Assembly (NCBI GenBank): GCA_002346545.1 | Contig: DEAA01000011.1 | Location: 13,112 to 61,799 of the forward strand | Length of the DNA: 48,688 nucleotides | DNA from: Acidobacteria bacterium UBA2994 | GTDB lineage: Bacteria; Acidobacteriota; Vicinamibacteria; Vicinamibacterales; UBA8438 | Direction: 5' to 3' | Part shown: positions 17,695 to 25,101 of the stretch, piece by piece | Position numbering within the stretch: position 1 is the stretch's first letter | Layout of the letters: each line of letters begins with the position of its first letter | Translations under genes and position numbers: made by a program | The notes under the pieces: generated by a model | Told to the model about the DNA's origin: nothing | The model's input: the letters and a program-made list of their open reading frames with translations, nothing else | Databases searched by the model: none

Positions 17695-18702
17695 ATGCAC
17701 GTCAGACATTTCTCGTTCGCCGCGCTGGTCACGCTGCTGACTCTGGTCGCCACCTCGGCCATCGCTCAGGTGCCACGGACGCCGTGGGGCACCCCAGACC
17801 TCAACGGCCTCTACGACTACAGCAGCGTCACGCCGATGCAACGGCCCGAGCAGTACGCCGACCAGGAGTACCTCACCGAAGAGCAGGCCGCGGCGCTAGA
17901 GCAAGCCGCCATCGACCGTGATACGAACGCGCTGAACGCGCCGGTACGTCGCGCAGAAGCAGGCGATCTCGCCGGGGCCAATGGCCATGCGTGGCAGTGG
18001 GGTCTCGAGTTCGGCACCAAGGTGGTGGCTGACCGTCGGACCTCGCGCCTTATCGATCCGCCGAACGGACGCTATCCGGACCGAACCCCCTCGGCGATGG
18101 CAGACGGGGAACGCCGTCGCGGCTTCGGGGCCATCCTCCCGTGGGACGACTACCTGGACCTCGGCCAGGGCGACCGTTGCCTGGCGCTGCACGGTCTTCC
18201 GCTAAGTCCCCTGCCCTACAACAACCTGGTGCAGCTATTCCTGACCGAAGACTACTTCGCGATCTATGCGGAAGCGTTCAGAACCTGGCGAATTGCTCCG
18301 ATTACGGACCGGCCACACGGCACCCTCCGGCAACGAACCGGCGACCTGCGTGCCCGGTGGGACGGAGACACTCTGGTCGTGCAGTCAACGCTCTTCTCGC
18401 ACCAGCTGCAGCAGCTGGGACTGGCCGGGAGGGGGATCCGCACCCTAACCGAGCGCTTCACGCTCGAAGAGGAAGGCCTGATTCGCTACGAGTACACCAC
18501 AGACGATCCCACCCGCTGGACGGCTCCCTGGACCGCCGCTATCTCACTGCGATCGACCGTGGGCCCACTGTTCGAGGTGGCGTGTCACGAGGGGAACTAC
18601 GCGGTCCCCAACATCCTGCGTGGCGCGCGGGCACAGGACGGCACGCCCGATGAGGCTCCCGACGAGCCAGGCATCCTCTGCTGGGACTGCGAAGCCCGCT
18701 GA
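17695..18702 (+). CDS. Exported 'PDLNGVW'-family protein, copy 2, function unknown
   Basis: The protein has 335 residues and a signal peptide cut near residue 23. It has TPWGTPDLNGLYDY, MQRPEQY, YLTEEQAA, RLIDPPNGRYPDR, GDRCLALHGLPLSPLPYNN, WRIAPITDRPHGT, WDGDTLVVQSTLF and ACHEGNYAV, each aligned with copy 1 at 10732. The C-terminus adds a short tail ending CWDCEAR. The ATG at 17695 was chosen over one 22 codons upstream because AGGAG is correctly spaced and the signal peptide starts there; the TATAAT box also lies downstream of the earlier ATG. The DUF3817 gene follows after 4 bases. The promoter carries the operator-like repeat also found before the DUF1592 operon, which ties this protein to that pathway by inference. 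Confidence 0.87.
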   Translation: MHVRHFSFAALVTLLTLVATSAIAQVPRTPWGTPDLNGLYDYSSVTPMQRPEQYADQEYLTEEQAAALEQAAIDRDTNALNAPVRRAEAGDLAGANGHAWQWGLEFGTKVVADRRTSRLIDPPNGRYPDRTPSAMADGERRRGFGAILPWDDYLDLGQGDRCLALHGLPLSPLPYNNLVQLFLTEDYFAIYAEAFRTWRIAPITDRPHGTLRQRTGDLRARWDGDTLVVQSTLFSHQLQQLGLAGRGIRTLTERFTLEEEGLIRYEYTTDDPTRWTAPWTAAISLRSTVGPLFEVACHEGNYAVPNILRGARAQDGTPDEAPDEPGILCWDCEAR

Positions 18703-18706
18703 CGCC

Positions 18707-19054
18707 ATGTCGTTGCTGCGGCGTCATTTCGGCTCACCAGGCGCGCACCTGCGATCGGTAGCCCTGATCGAAGGCTTCTCGTTTGTCCTGCTGGTGTTTG
18801 TCGCGATGCCGCTTAAGTACGGCGCCGATATGGCGCTGGCCGTTCGCATCGTGGGTTCGGCCCACGGTGCGCTGTTCATGTGGCTCGGGTGGCTCGTGGT
18901 GAGCGGCATGCGCCGCCGGGGCCACTCGGTCGAATGGGCCACCCGGATTATGGTGGCCGCCTTGCTGCCCTTTGGACCGTTCGTGATCGACCGCCGCCTC
19001 CGGGCGGAGGCGGCGGCCTCCGGAGTGGAGCCGGACAAAAAAGTCGCAGCCTAG
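18707..19054 (+). CDS. DUF3817 integral membrane protein
   Basis: The protein has 115 residues. The N-terminus LRSVALIEGFSFVLLVFVAM followed by PLKYG is the DUF3817 hallmark. Three hydrophobic helices (about residues 15-37, 48-68 and 80-97) and a positively charged tail suggest an inner-membrane protein. The start is 4 bases after the PDLNGVW copy 2 stop, so they are co-transcribed. No function is established for the family. Its TAG shares the palindromic CTAG with the stop of the convergent SDR gene. An 11-bp perfect stem (18991-19016) lies in its last codons. Confidence 0.85.
   Translation: MSLLRRHFGSPGAHLRSVALIEGFSFVLLVFVAMPLKYGADMALAVRIVGSAHGALFMWLGWLVVSGMRRRGHSVEWATRIMVAALLPFGPFVIDRRLRAEAAASGVEPDKKVAA
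18991..19016. terminator. GC-rich 11-bp perfect hairpin near a convergent stop pair
   Basis: CCGCCGCCTCC and GGAGGCGGCGG flank a 4-base loop inside the end of the DUF3817 gene, 35 bases before the shared stops with the SDR gene. No T-run follows on either side. It may act as a bidirectional pause or terminator, or it may be only a by-product of Arg/Ala-rich codons. Confidence 0.25.
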
Positions 19055-19797
19055 CCCAGCTGCCGGCCGCCGTCGACCGGGACCACGGCGCCGGTCGTCG
19101 CGGTGAGATCGGTGGCGACGGCAAGGATGGCCCGCCCGATGTCTTCAGGGGTGGCCAGCCGACCGAGCGGCGTTCTATCGATTTGCCGCTGTCGCACTTC
19201 AGGCGCCCAAGTACTGGTGAACTTGGTCAGCACGAGTCCGGGCGCGACCGACACCACTCGAATCTCAGGCGCCAGGGCCCGAGCCAGCGACACTGTCATG
19301 TTGTCGAGCGCTGCCTTCGAGGCGCTGTAGGCGATGTTGCTACCCTCGGCCATCCGCGCCGCCAGCGACGACACGTTCACCACCACGCCGCCACCGTCGT
19401 ACGCCAGCAGCGATCGGAAGGCGCGCACGGTCGCGAACACCCCCCGCACGTTCGTCTGCATGATGGCATCGAAGAACTCATCATCGAGCGCGTCGAAATC
19501 TCCGTGCGGGATGGGCCGACTGCGCGCGGCATTGTTCACCAGCACGTCGAGGCGCCCCTCGGTCTCGGCCACCGACGCAGCGGCCCGGGCTAAGGCATCC
19601 GAATCGACCGCCGATGCCTGAATCACTCGATGTCCGTCCCCGGGCAGTGCTTCGACCACCGCGGTGGCTTCATCGGCGCTGTCGCGGTGGGTGATGACGA
19701 CACGGGCCCCTTCGGCAGCAAAGATCTGTGCCGTGGCGGCACCGATCCCACGGCTCCCGCCGGTCACCAGCGCGACTTGATTCTTCAGCCGGCCCAC
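19051..19797 (-). CDS. Short-chain dehydrogenase/reductase (SDR)
   Basis: The protein has 248 residues, the classical SDR length. The NAD(P)-binding motif TGGSRGIG is near residue 13, NNAA near 92, the catalytic Ser in NVSSLAA near 143 and YSASK near 156. A C-terminal VPVDGGRQLG follows. An Arg/His pair after the second strand (THRDS) hints at NADP preference. It starts at GTG, 13 bases after the VOC gene stop, and is the last gene of the seven-gene operon. It has no signal peptide, so it acts in the cytoplasm, unlike the exported cytochromes and VOC proteins before it. It probably oxidises or reduces an alcohol/ketone intermediate after uptake. The frame is open further upstream inside the VOC gene, but that part is not SDR-like. 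Confidence 0.9.
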   Translation of the reverse strand: MGRLKNQVALVTGGSRGIGAATAQIFAAEGARVVITHRDSADEATAVVEALPGDGHRVIQASAVDSDALARAAASVAETEGRLDVLVNNAARSRPIPHGDFDALDDEFFDAIMQTNVRGVFATVRAFRSLLAYDGGGVVVNVSSLAARMAEGSNIAYSASKAALDNMTVSLARALAPEIRVVSVAPGLVLTKFTSTWAPEVRQRQIDRTPLGRLATPEDIGRAILAVATDLTATTGAVVPVDGGRQLG

Positions 19798-19810
19798 AAC
19801 GCCTGATCCC

Positions 19811-20617
19811 CTAGTTGCTCTGGCGAACGACCTCGACCACGTTGCCGGACGGGTCGTCGGCGAAGAGCACACGGTCGCCGCGCTGCCGCACGGGCAAGCC
19901 GATGGCCTTAATCCGCTCGAGCACCTCGTCGTACTCGGTCGAGTAGATGGCCACCACCGGATGCTCGCTCTTGGGCTGGGGACCTGCGTCAGCGCCCAGA
20001 GGCTCATAGAGCGCCACGAACATGCCCTCTCCGAGATTGAGGAACACTTCGTCGAAAGTGGCGGTCACGATACGGTTATCCACCTTAGCGTCGAACACCT
20101 GGATGAACCACTCCTCCACCGCTTCCCGGTCGTCGACGATGAGCCTGGCGCCGGCGACGGACGGATCGCCGTCGGCCTCCACCAGCTCGATGGCGTTGCC
20201 GCTCGGGTCGGTCACGATCGCCAGCCGCAACCCACCGTCAAGCTCGTACAGGTTGAACGGCTGTTCCGCCGCCTCGAACCTGGCTCCGACGGCATCCAGG
20301 TCCGGCAGCAGCACCACCGAGACCGGGTGCGGGCTCTTCTTGACCGTCTCCTTCACCGCGTAGGCAAGCAGCCCCATCCGACCGTCCTCGCTCCAGCCCA
20401 TGAACGGCTCCACGAGCCGACCTTCGTCGACGTAGCGACGCAGCTCGGGCATGCCCACCAGATCCTCGTAAAAGCTCTTGCCGATGCTCGCGTCTTCGAC
20501 GGTGAACTTCGTCGTGGTGACGGTGTGCGGCGAGGTCTGTGCCGCGGCCGCCAGCGGCAACAAAAATGCAGCCGCCGCGCACAGCAACCGGGCAGGCCGG
20601 AAGTCTCGATACTTCAT
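19811..20617 (-). CDS. Exported two-module VOC (glyoxalase-fold) protein, copy 2
   Basis: The protein has 268 residues with a clear signal peptide (about 1-27, ending AAAAQ), which is unusual for VOC proteins. Two betaalphabetabetabeta modules follow: one beginning TTKFTVEDASIGKSFYEDL and ending DPSGNAIELVE, the other beginning GARLIVDDREAVEEWFIQVF and ending DDPSGNVVEVVRQ. The Glu ligands near each module end are present, but the first-strand His ligand typical of metal-dependent members is not seen, so metal binding is uncertain. The ATG at 20617 has AAGGAG 5 bases upstream. It is a paralogue of the next gene upstream in the operon. It may be a binding protein or a lyase/isomerase for a product of the DUF1592 cytochromes. 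Confidence 0.85.
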   Translation of the reverse strand: MKYRDFRPARLLCAAAAFLLPLAAAAQTSPHTVTTTKFTVEDASIGKSFYEDLVGMPELRRYVDEGRLVEPFMGWSEDGRMGLLAYAVKETVKKSPHPVSVVLLPDLDAVGARFEAAEQPFNLYELDGGLRLAIVTDPSGNAIELVEADGDPSVAGARLIVDDREAVEEWFIQVFDAKVDNRIVTATFDEVFLNLGEGMFVALYEPLGADAGPQPKSEHPVVAIYSTEYDEVLERIKAIGLPVRQRGDRVLFADDPSGNVVEVVRQSN

Positions 20618-20629
20618 CACGTCTCCTTG

Positions 20630-21442
20630 CTACTGAATGGCCAGACGCACGACCTCGACCACGTTGCCGGACGGGTCGTCGGCCAGGAACATACCGGTGC
20701 CGAACTCACGGACGCGCAGGCCTCCGGCCTTGACCCGCTCGAGGACGCCATCGAAGTCACGGGTGTAGATGGCGACCACCGGCTGGTCGCTCCTGGGAAA
20801 CGCCGCCTTCACCGCATCCATCGGCTGATAGAGTGCCAGATACATCCCCCCATCGAAGTCAAAGAACACCTCGTCGAAGCCATCGGTCTGGATCCGCCGG
20901 CCAGGATCGATACCGAAGACCCGGACGAAGAACTCCTCCACTTCGGCCCGGTCGTCCACGATGAGCCGCGCACCAGACACGCGCCCAGGACCGTCCCGCT
21001 CGACTATCTCGATGGCGTTACCGCTTGGGTCCCGCGCGATCGCAAGCCGAACGCTGCCGGTCATCTCGGCCGAGTACTCCTGGTACGGATGGTTCGCCGC
21101 CTCGAAGCGGGCCAGCACCGGATCGAGATCCGACACGCTAACCACCGACACCGGCAGCGGGGTCTTCTCGATGTTCTCGTGCTCGGTGAACGCCAGCAGT
21201 CCAATCCGACCACCCTGCTCGTCGAACGCCATGAACGGCTCGACCAAGCCAGTGGTCTCGAACCGGTTCACCTCTTTCAGCCCAATGAGGTCCTCGTAGA
21301 AGCTCTTGCTGGCGTCGACGTTGGTGATGGTGAACTTGGTCGTACGGACTTCGTGGGGGGATCCCTCGTCCTGAGCCGCGGCCGGTGTCGCCAGGGCCAG
21401 GAAAGCCAGGCCGATAACGGACTGTCTGAACATCGAGTGCAT
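20630..21442 (-). CDS. Exported two-module VOC (glyoxalase-fold) protein, copy 1
   Basis: The protein has 270 residues with a signal peptide (about 1-23, ending PAAAQ). It has the same architecture as its neighbour: TTKFTITNVDASKSFYEDLI... to DPSGNAIEIVE, then GARLIVDDRAEVEEFFVRVF... to DDPSGNVVEVVRLA. The ATG directly follows the TAG of the upstream DUF1592 gene with no spacing, and a second ATG lies 3 codons on at 21433; either could be used. The two VOC genes look like a tandem duplication that has diverged, mostly outside the module ends. As in the copy, the usual first metal-binding His is absent. The tight coupling to a DUF1592 gene suggests the two act on the same substrate outside the cytoplasm. 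Confidence 0.85.
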   Translation of the reverse strand: MHSMFRQSVIGLAFLALATPAAAQDEGSPHEVRTTKFTITNVDASKSFYEDLIGLKEVNRFETTGLVEPFMAFDEQGGRIGLLAFTEHENIEKTPLPVSVVSVSDLDPVLARFEAANHPYQEYSAEMTGSVRLAIARDPSGNAIEIVERDGPGRVSGARLIVDDRAEVEEFFVRVFGIDPGRRIQTDGFDEVFFDFDGGMYLALYQPMDAVKAAFPRSDQPVVAIYTRDFDGVLERVKAGGLRVREFGTGMFLADDPSGNVVEVVRLAIQ

Positions 21443-23905
21443 CTACCTCTGGCGGAACAGATCGCTCGCCACGATCCGGTGGATCAATGAACGGACTGGG
21501 TATCCGGCCTCTCGCTCCGCATCCACGATGGCGTCGATCCAAACTCGGTCGGCGAACGCAGTGTCGGCCCCGGTCGAAAAGACAATGAGCTGCGACACCA
21601 GGTGACGAGCCACCGCGTCGAGCTCACGGTCGAGCAGATGCTGCTTGTAGTCCACGAACCCACTGAATGACATCCCATCTGGAGTCACCCCGCTCGAGTC
21701 GACCGATGGGCCCTCGAGATACGGGTTCCGGATAATGAACGACCCAAACTCCTTCTGACCACCAGAGATCCGGTAACTAGCGCGGAACCCGCCGATCGGG
21801 TCGAACGATTCCAGGGCGAACCCTGGCGGGTCAATGACCCGATGACAGTTAGCGCAGGTTGGGCTCTTCCGGTGCGCGTCAAGTTGCTCGCGAATGGTGA
21901 TGGTTCCCCGGGTATCCGGCTCGAGCGCGCCCACCTCGGCCGGCGGGGGCGGCGCTGGTCGACCGAGGAGGTTCTCCAGCACGAAGTTCCCGCGCGGGAT
22001 CGGAGACGTGTTCGTACCGTTGGCCGTGATCTTGAGTACGCTCGACTGACTGAGCAAGCCGCCGCGAGGACTGTCCGCCGGCAGCGGCACCTTCCGCATC
22101 TCCGTGCCCAAGATCCCAGGCAGCCCGTAGTGCTCGGCCAACGGACGGTTCACAAAGGTAAAGTCGGCGTCGATCAGGTTGGCCGCGCTGAGATCCTCGG
22201 CGATCAATTCGGCCAGAAACAACTGCGTCTCGGCCACCATCGCCTGCCCGAGCCGATCGTCAAACTCCGGATACAGTCCCGGATCCGGATTCGTGGCCGT
22301 CATCTCGTAGAGCCGGAACGCCTGCCCGAGAAAATCATTAACAAAACGCCGTGAACGCGGGTCGTTCAGCAAGCGGTCGACCTGACCGACCAGCACCGCC
22401 GGGTCTTGCAGCCGTCCGTCGACCGCGAGCTCGGACAGCTCGCTGTCAGGGTGACTCCGCCACAGGAAGTACGACAACCGCGTTGCCAGCTCGACATCGT
22501 CGAGGTGTGGTGAGGCCGACTCACCACTCAAATAAAGGAACGACGGCGCGCTTAGGATCGCGCGCAGCGGCACCCGCACCGCCTCGATGAACGGCCGCCC
22601 GGCCTCGAGAACCGGGCGCGCCAGCGAGGCATACGTCATCACCTCGTCGACGTCGACCGGACGGCGGAACGCGCGCGGTGCGAACGCCGCCACAGCGTCG
22701 ACCACGTGCTCGAACGGCGCCTTCGCAAACTGAACGTAGCCGTCGTGATCGAACCCGACGCCGGGCAGCAGGTCGCGCGTGCTCCGAGGAGGCCAGCTCT
22801 CAAGCAACGGCCCCTCGATGGTCATCGTCTTGAAGGCAATGCCTTCACCCTCGTAGGTCTTCAGAACCTCCCGATAGCCCTGCGACCGATCCTCGAAGGC
22901 CAGAGCTGGGTCGTCATCGCCGTCCGCGTCGTCCGGGGCCACCCCGATGAGATGTCCGGGGCGGAGGAAGGGCATGACTTCGACCGTAACGGTCTCGTCG
23001 TCGGTGAGGTCGAACCAGCCGATCAAGTCGTTGAGCGTGGAGGCAACCCCGGCCTTCAGCCCCCGGTAGATCTTCAGCGCCACCGGGGTCTCGGCCTGAT
23101 AGCGATATGCCTCGACGCTGACGCGGTAGCGGCCGGGATAGGGGATGGAGACGCCCTCAGCCTCGCTGTGGAACGTGTAGGTCGCCGCATAGTCGAAGAA
23201 CGCCACGTAGGCGTCGTCGAGTTGTCTTGCCATGCCCGCGCCAAGGCCGATCCTCTGGCTATGGCGATACAGACGCTCGGAGGTCGCGTAGTCGATCTCG
23301 TAGCGCTCGACCGGCGGGGGCGGTCCGGTGACAAGTGCGACGTCCAGCACCTCGTCGGCCGCGGCCAGATAGCTCCGGACATGGAGCGGCGACATGCTCT
23401 GGTTAGCGGCGACGGTATCGAAACCGCCCGAATCGGCCTCAGCCGGCAGGGTCAGAGACAGCTCGGTACCTATCTCAGGGTCAACGCCAAGCAAATCGGA
23501 CACGGTGTTGGCATACTCAAGCCTGGTCAGCCGGCGCAGTGCCCCCCGCTGCTCGCCTCGGGCAACCAAGCTCGCCTCGGAGAGAGCCTGCCGAAGGGCG
23601 CCAAGAGCCGATTCAACAGACGCGGCTTTGGGCCGGGGAGCCGTTGACGGTGGCATCTCGCCCCGCTCGAGCCGTTCATAAACCTTCTCCCAGGTCCTGA
23701 AGGTCTCACGATCGGACAGGTCATAGCCGAGGTCGACCAGATTGAGGGGAGTTACCGTGCGCACACCGTGACAGCGGACGCAGGACTCGCGCACGAGCGG
23801 TCCGACATCGTCTTCCAGGGGCTGGCCTGAGGTCGCCGCCGTTGTCATACCCAGCAGGCACACGGCCGCCAACCCCGCTCGGTGGAATCTCGCCATATCG
23901 CTCAT
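21443..23905 (-). CDS. DUF1592-family diheme cytochrome c, operon copy 3
   Basis: The protein has 820 residues. A signal peptide (about 1-27) is followed by haem motif CVRCH at residues 42-46 in a block reading GVRTVTPLNLVDLGYDL. DUF1587 follows (RRLTRLEYANTVSDLLGVD and FDTVAANQSMSPLHVRSYL), then a carbohydrate-binding-like beta region, DUF1595 (FAPRAFRRPV), DUF1592 (LATRLSYFLWRSHPD), DUF1588 (SPRGGLLSQSSVLKITANG) and DUF1585 with the second haem motif CANCH at about residue 684. GAGGT is well placed before the ATG at 23905. It lies 51 bases after the old-yellow-enzyme gene and touches the VOC gene. This is a periplasmic diheme protein with unknown redox substrate; it is closely similar to the copies at 25102 and 27583. 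Confidence 0.93.
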   Translation of the reverse strand: MSDMARFHRAGLAAVCLLGMTTAATSGQPLEDDVGPLVRESCVRCHGVRTVTPLNLVDLGYDLSDRETFRTWEKVYERLERGEMPPSTAPRPKAASVESALGALRQALSEASLVARGEQRGALRRLTRLEYANTVSDLLGVDPEIGTELSLTLPAEADSGGFDTVAANQSMSPLHVRSYLAAADEVLDVALVTGPPPPVERYEIDYATSERLYRHSQRIGLGAGMARQLDDAYVAFFDYAATYTFHSEAEGVSIPYPGRYRVSVEAYRYQAETPVALKIYRGLKAGVASTLNDLIGWFDLTDDETVTVEVMPFLRPGHLIGVAPDDADGDDDPALAFEDRSQGYREVLKTYEGEGIAFKTMTIEGPLLESWPPRSTRDLLPGVGFDHDGYVQFAKAPFEHVVDAVAAFAPRAFRRPVDVDEVMTYASLARPVLEAGRPFIEAVRVPLRAILSAPSFLYLSGESASPHLDDVELATRLSYFLWRSHPDSELSELAVDGRLQDPAVLVGQVDRLLNDPRSRRFVNDFLGQAFRLYEMTATNPDPGLYPEFDDRLGQAMVAETQLFLAELIAEDLSAANLIDADFTFVNRPLAEHYGLPGILGTEMRKVPLPADSPRGGLLSQSSVLKITANGTNTSPIPRGNFVLENLLGRPAPPPPAEVGALEPDTRGTITIREQLDAHRKSPTCANCHRVIDPPGFALESFDPIGGFRASYRISGGQKEFGSFIIRNPYLEGPSVDSSGVTPDGMSFSGFVDYKQHLLDRELDAVARHLVSQLIVFSTGADTAFADRVWIDAIVDAEREAGYPVRSLIHRIVASDLFRQR

Positions 23906-23956
23906 CTGTCGACCTCGCGAAGTCGTGATCGTACCACGGGGATCAGACTCTCAGCG

Positions 23957-25099
23957 CTAATAGTAGCGGGTGAGATGCTCCCGCTCGAAGCCGACGATGT
24001 CGGCCTCCTGCCCATCGCGGAGCTTGGCCGCCCAGGCCGGGTCGGCGAGCAGCGCACGACCCACGGCAACCAGATCGAACTCGTCGCGTTCGAGCCGTTC
24101 GAGCAGGCGATCCATACCCACCTTCCGCGCATCGCTTCCCTCGCGCGACATCACATAGTCGATGTCGAGGCCCACACTGCCCACCGTGATCGTGGGAAGG
24201 CCCGTGATCTTCTTCGCCCAACCGGCCAGGTTCAGCCCAGAACCGTCAAACTCCGGCTCGTCGAGCCGACGGGTGCTGGCGTGGAGCATGTCGACGCCCG
24301 CCTCGACCAGCGGCATGAGCCAGCGGTCGAGCTCGGCGGGGGTCGTCGCCACCTTGTGGTCGTAGGCGCCCCGCTTCCATTGTGAGAACCGGAAGATCAG
24401 CGGGAAATCCTGCCCCACCGCCGTCCGCACTGCCGCAACGAGCTCGGTGGCGAACCGTGTCCGCGCATCGAGCGAGCCCCCGTACTCATCGGTGCGCTGA
24501 TTGGTCGCGGTCCAGGAAAACGCATCAACAAGATAACCGTGCGCCCCGTGCAGCTCCACACCATCGAACCCGATCTCGCGGGCAACCCCAGCCGCCCGGG
24601 CGAACGACGCGATCATCTCGTCGATGTCCGCGTGGGTCATGGCGTGGGGAATCTCGGCGTCGGCCTCGGGGTGGGACGGGTGCGGAATCGCCGAGGGCGC
24701 GAATCCTGGAAGCTCCGGATTTGGGGGGCCGGTGCGCGAGAGTCGCATCGATCCGGTGTGCCAGAGTTGCGGCGCGATGGCGGCGCCAGCCGCATGCACC
24801 TCGTCCACCACGTGCCTCCAGCCAGCCAGTGGAGACTCGCCGAAGAAGGCGGGAACCCGGGAGGAAACACTGGCGGCTGGATGGTCAGGGTTCGTCCCTT
24901 CGGTGATGATGAGCCCCGTACCGCCCTCGGCGCGTCGTCGGTAATAGGCGGTAACGTCTGGCCCTGGGGTCTGCTGTGGTGCGTGCGTTCGGGTCATGGG
25001 GGCCATGACCACCCGGTTCGCCAACTCACGGGCACCAAAGGGAAACGAACGGAAAAGCGGGGCGAGAGATCGGGTGGTCGTGCCCGCCAGGTCGGTCAT
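23957..25099 (-). CDS. NADH:flavin oxidoreductase, old yellow enzyme family
   Basis: The protein has 380 residues, the normal length for a single-domain FMN enzyme. Diagnostic segments are LANRVVMAPMTR near the N-terminus, the HGAHGYLVDAF substrate/FMN motif, RTDEYGGSLDARTRFATE, and the phosphate-binding end LVAVGRALLADPAW. The His/His or His/Asn pair that binds the electron-withdrawing group is supplied by the HGAHG region. No signal peptide is present, so it is cytoplasmic. It reduces activated C=C bonds or nitro groups with NAD(P)H; the true substrate is unknown. The start lies 2 bases after the upstream DUF1592 stop, so the genes are translationally coupled. A soluble flavin reductase between exported cytochromes suggests a pathway split across the membrane. 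Confidence 0.92.
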   Translation of the reverse strand: MTDLAGTTTRSLAPLFRSFPFGARELANRVVMAPMTRTHAPQQTPGPDVTAYYRRRAEGGTGLIITEGTNPDHPAASVSSRVPAFFGESPLAGWRHVVDEVHAAGAAIAPQLWHTGSMRLSRTGPPNPELPGFAPSAIPHPSHPEADAEIPHAMTHADIDEMIASFARAAGVAREIGFDGVELHGAHGYLVDAFSWTATNQRTDEYGGSLDARTRFATELVAAVRTAVGQDFPLIFRFSQWKRGAYDHKVATTPAELDRWLMPLVEAGVDMLHASTRRLDEPEFDGSGLNLAGWAKKITGLPTITVGSVGLDIDYVMSREGSDARKVGMDRLLERLERDEFDLVAVGRALLADPAWAAKLRDGQEADIVGFEREHLTRYY

Positions 25100-25101
25100 G
25101 G

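Noticed and set aside
19961..21490. Plus-strand frame of 509 codons opposite both VOC genes
   Set aside because: It crosses the two VOC genes and their junction and mirrors the duplication; the VOC proteins have signal peptides, Shine-Dalgarno sites and domain motifs.
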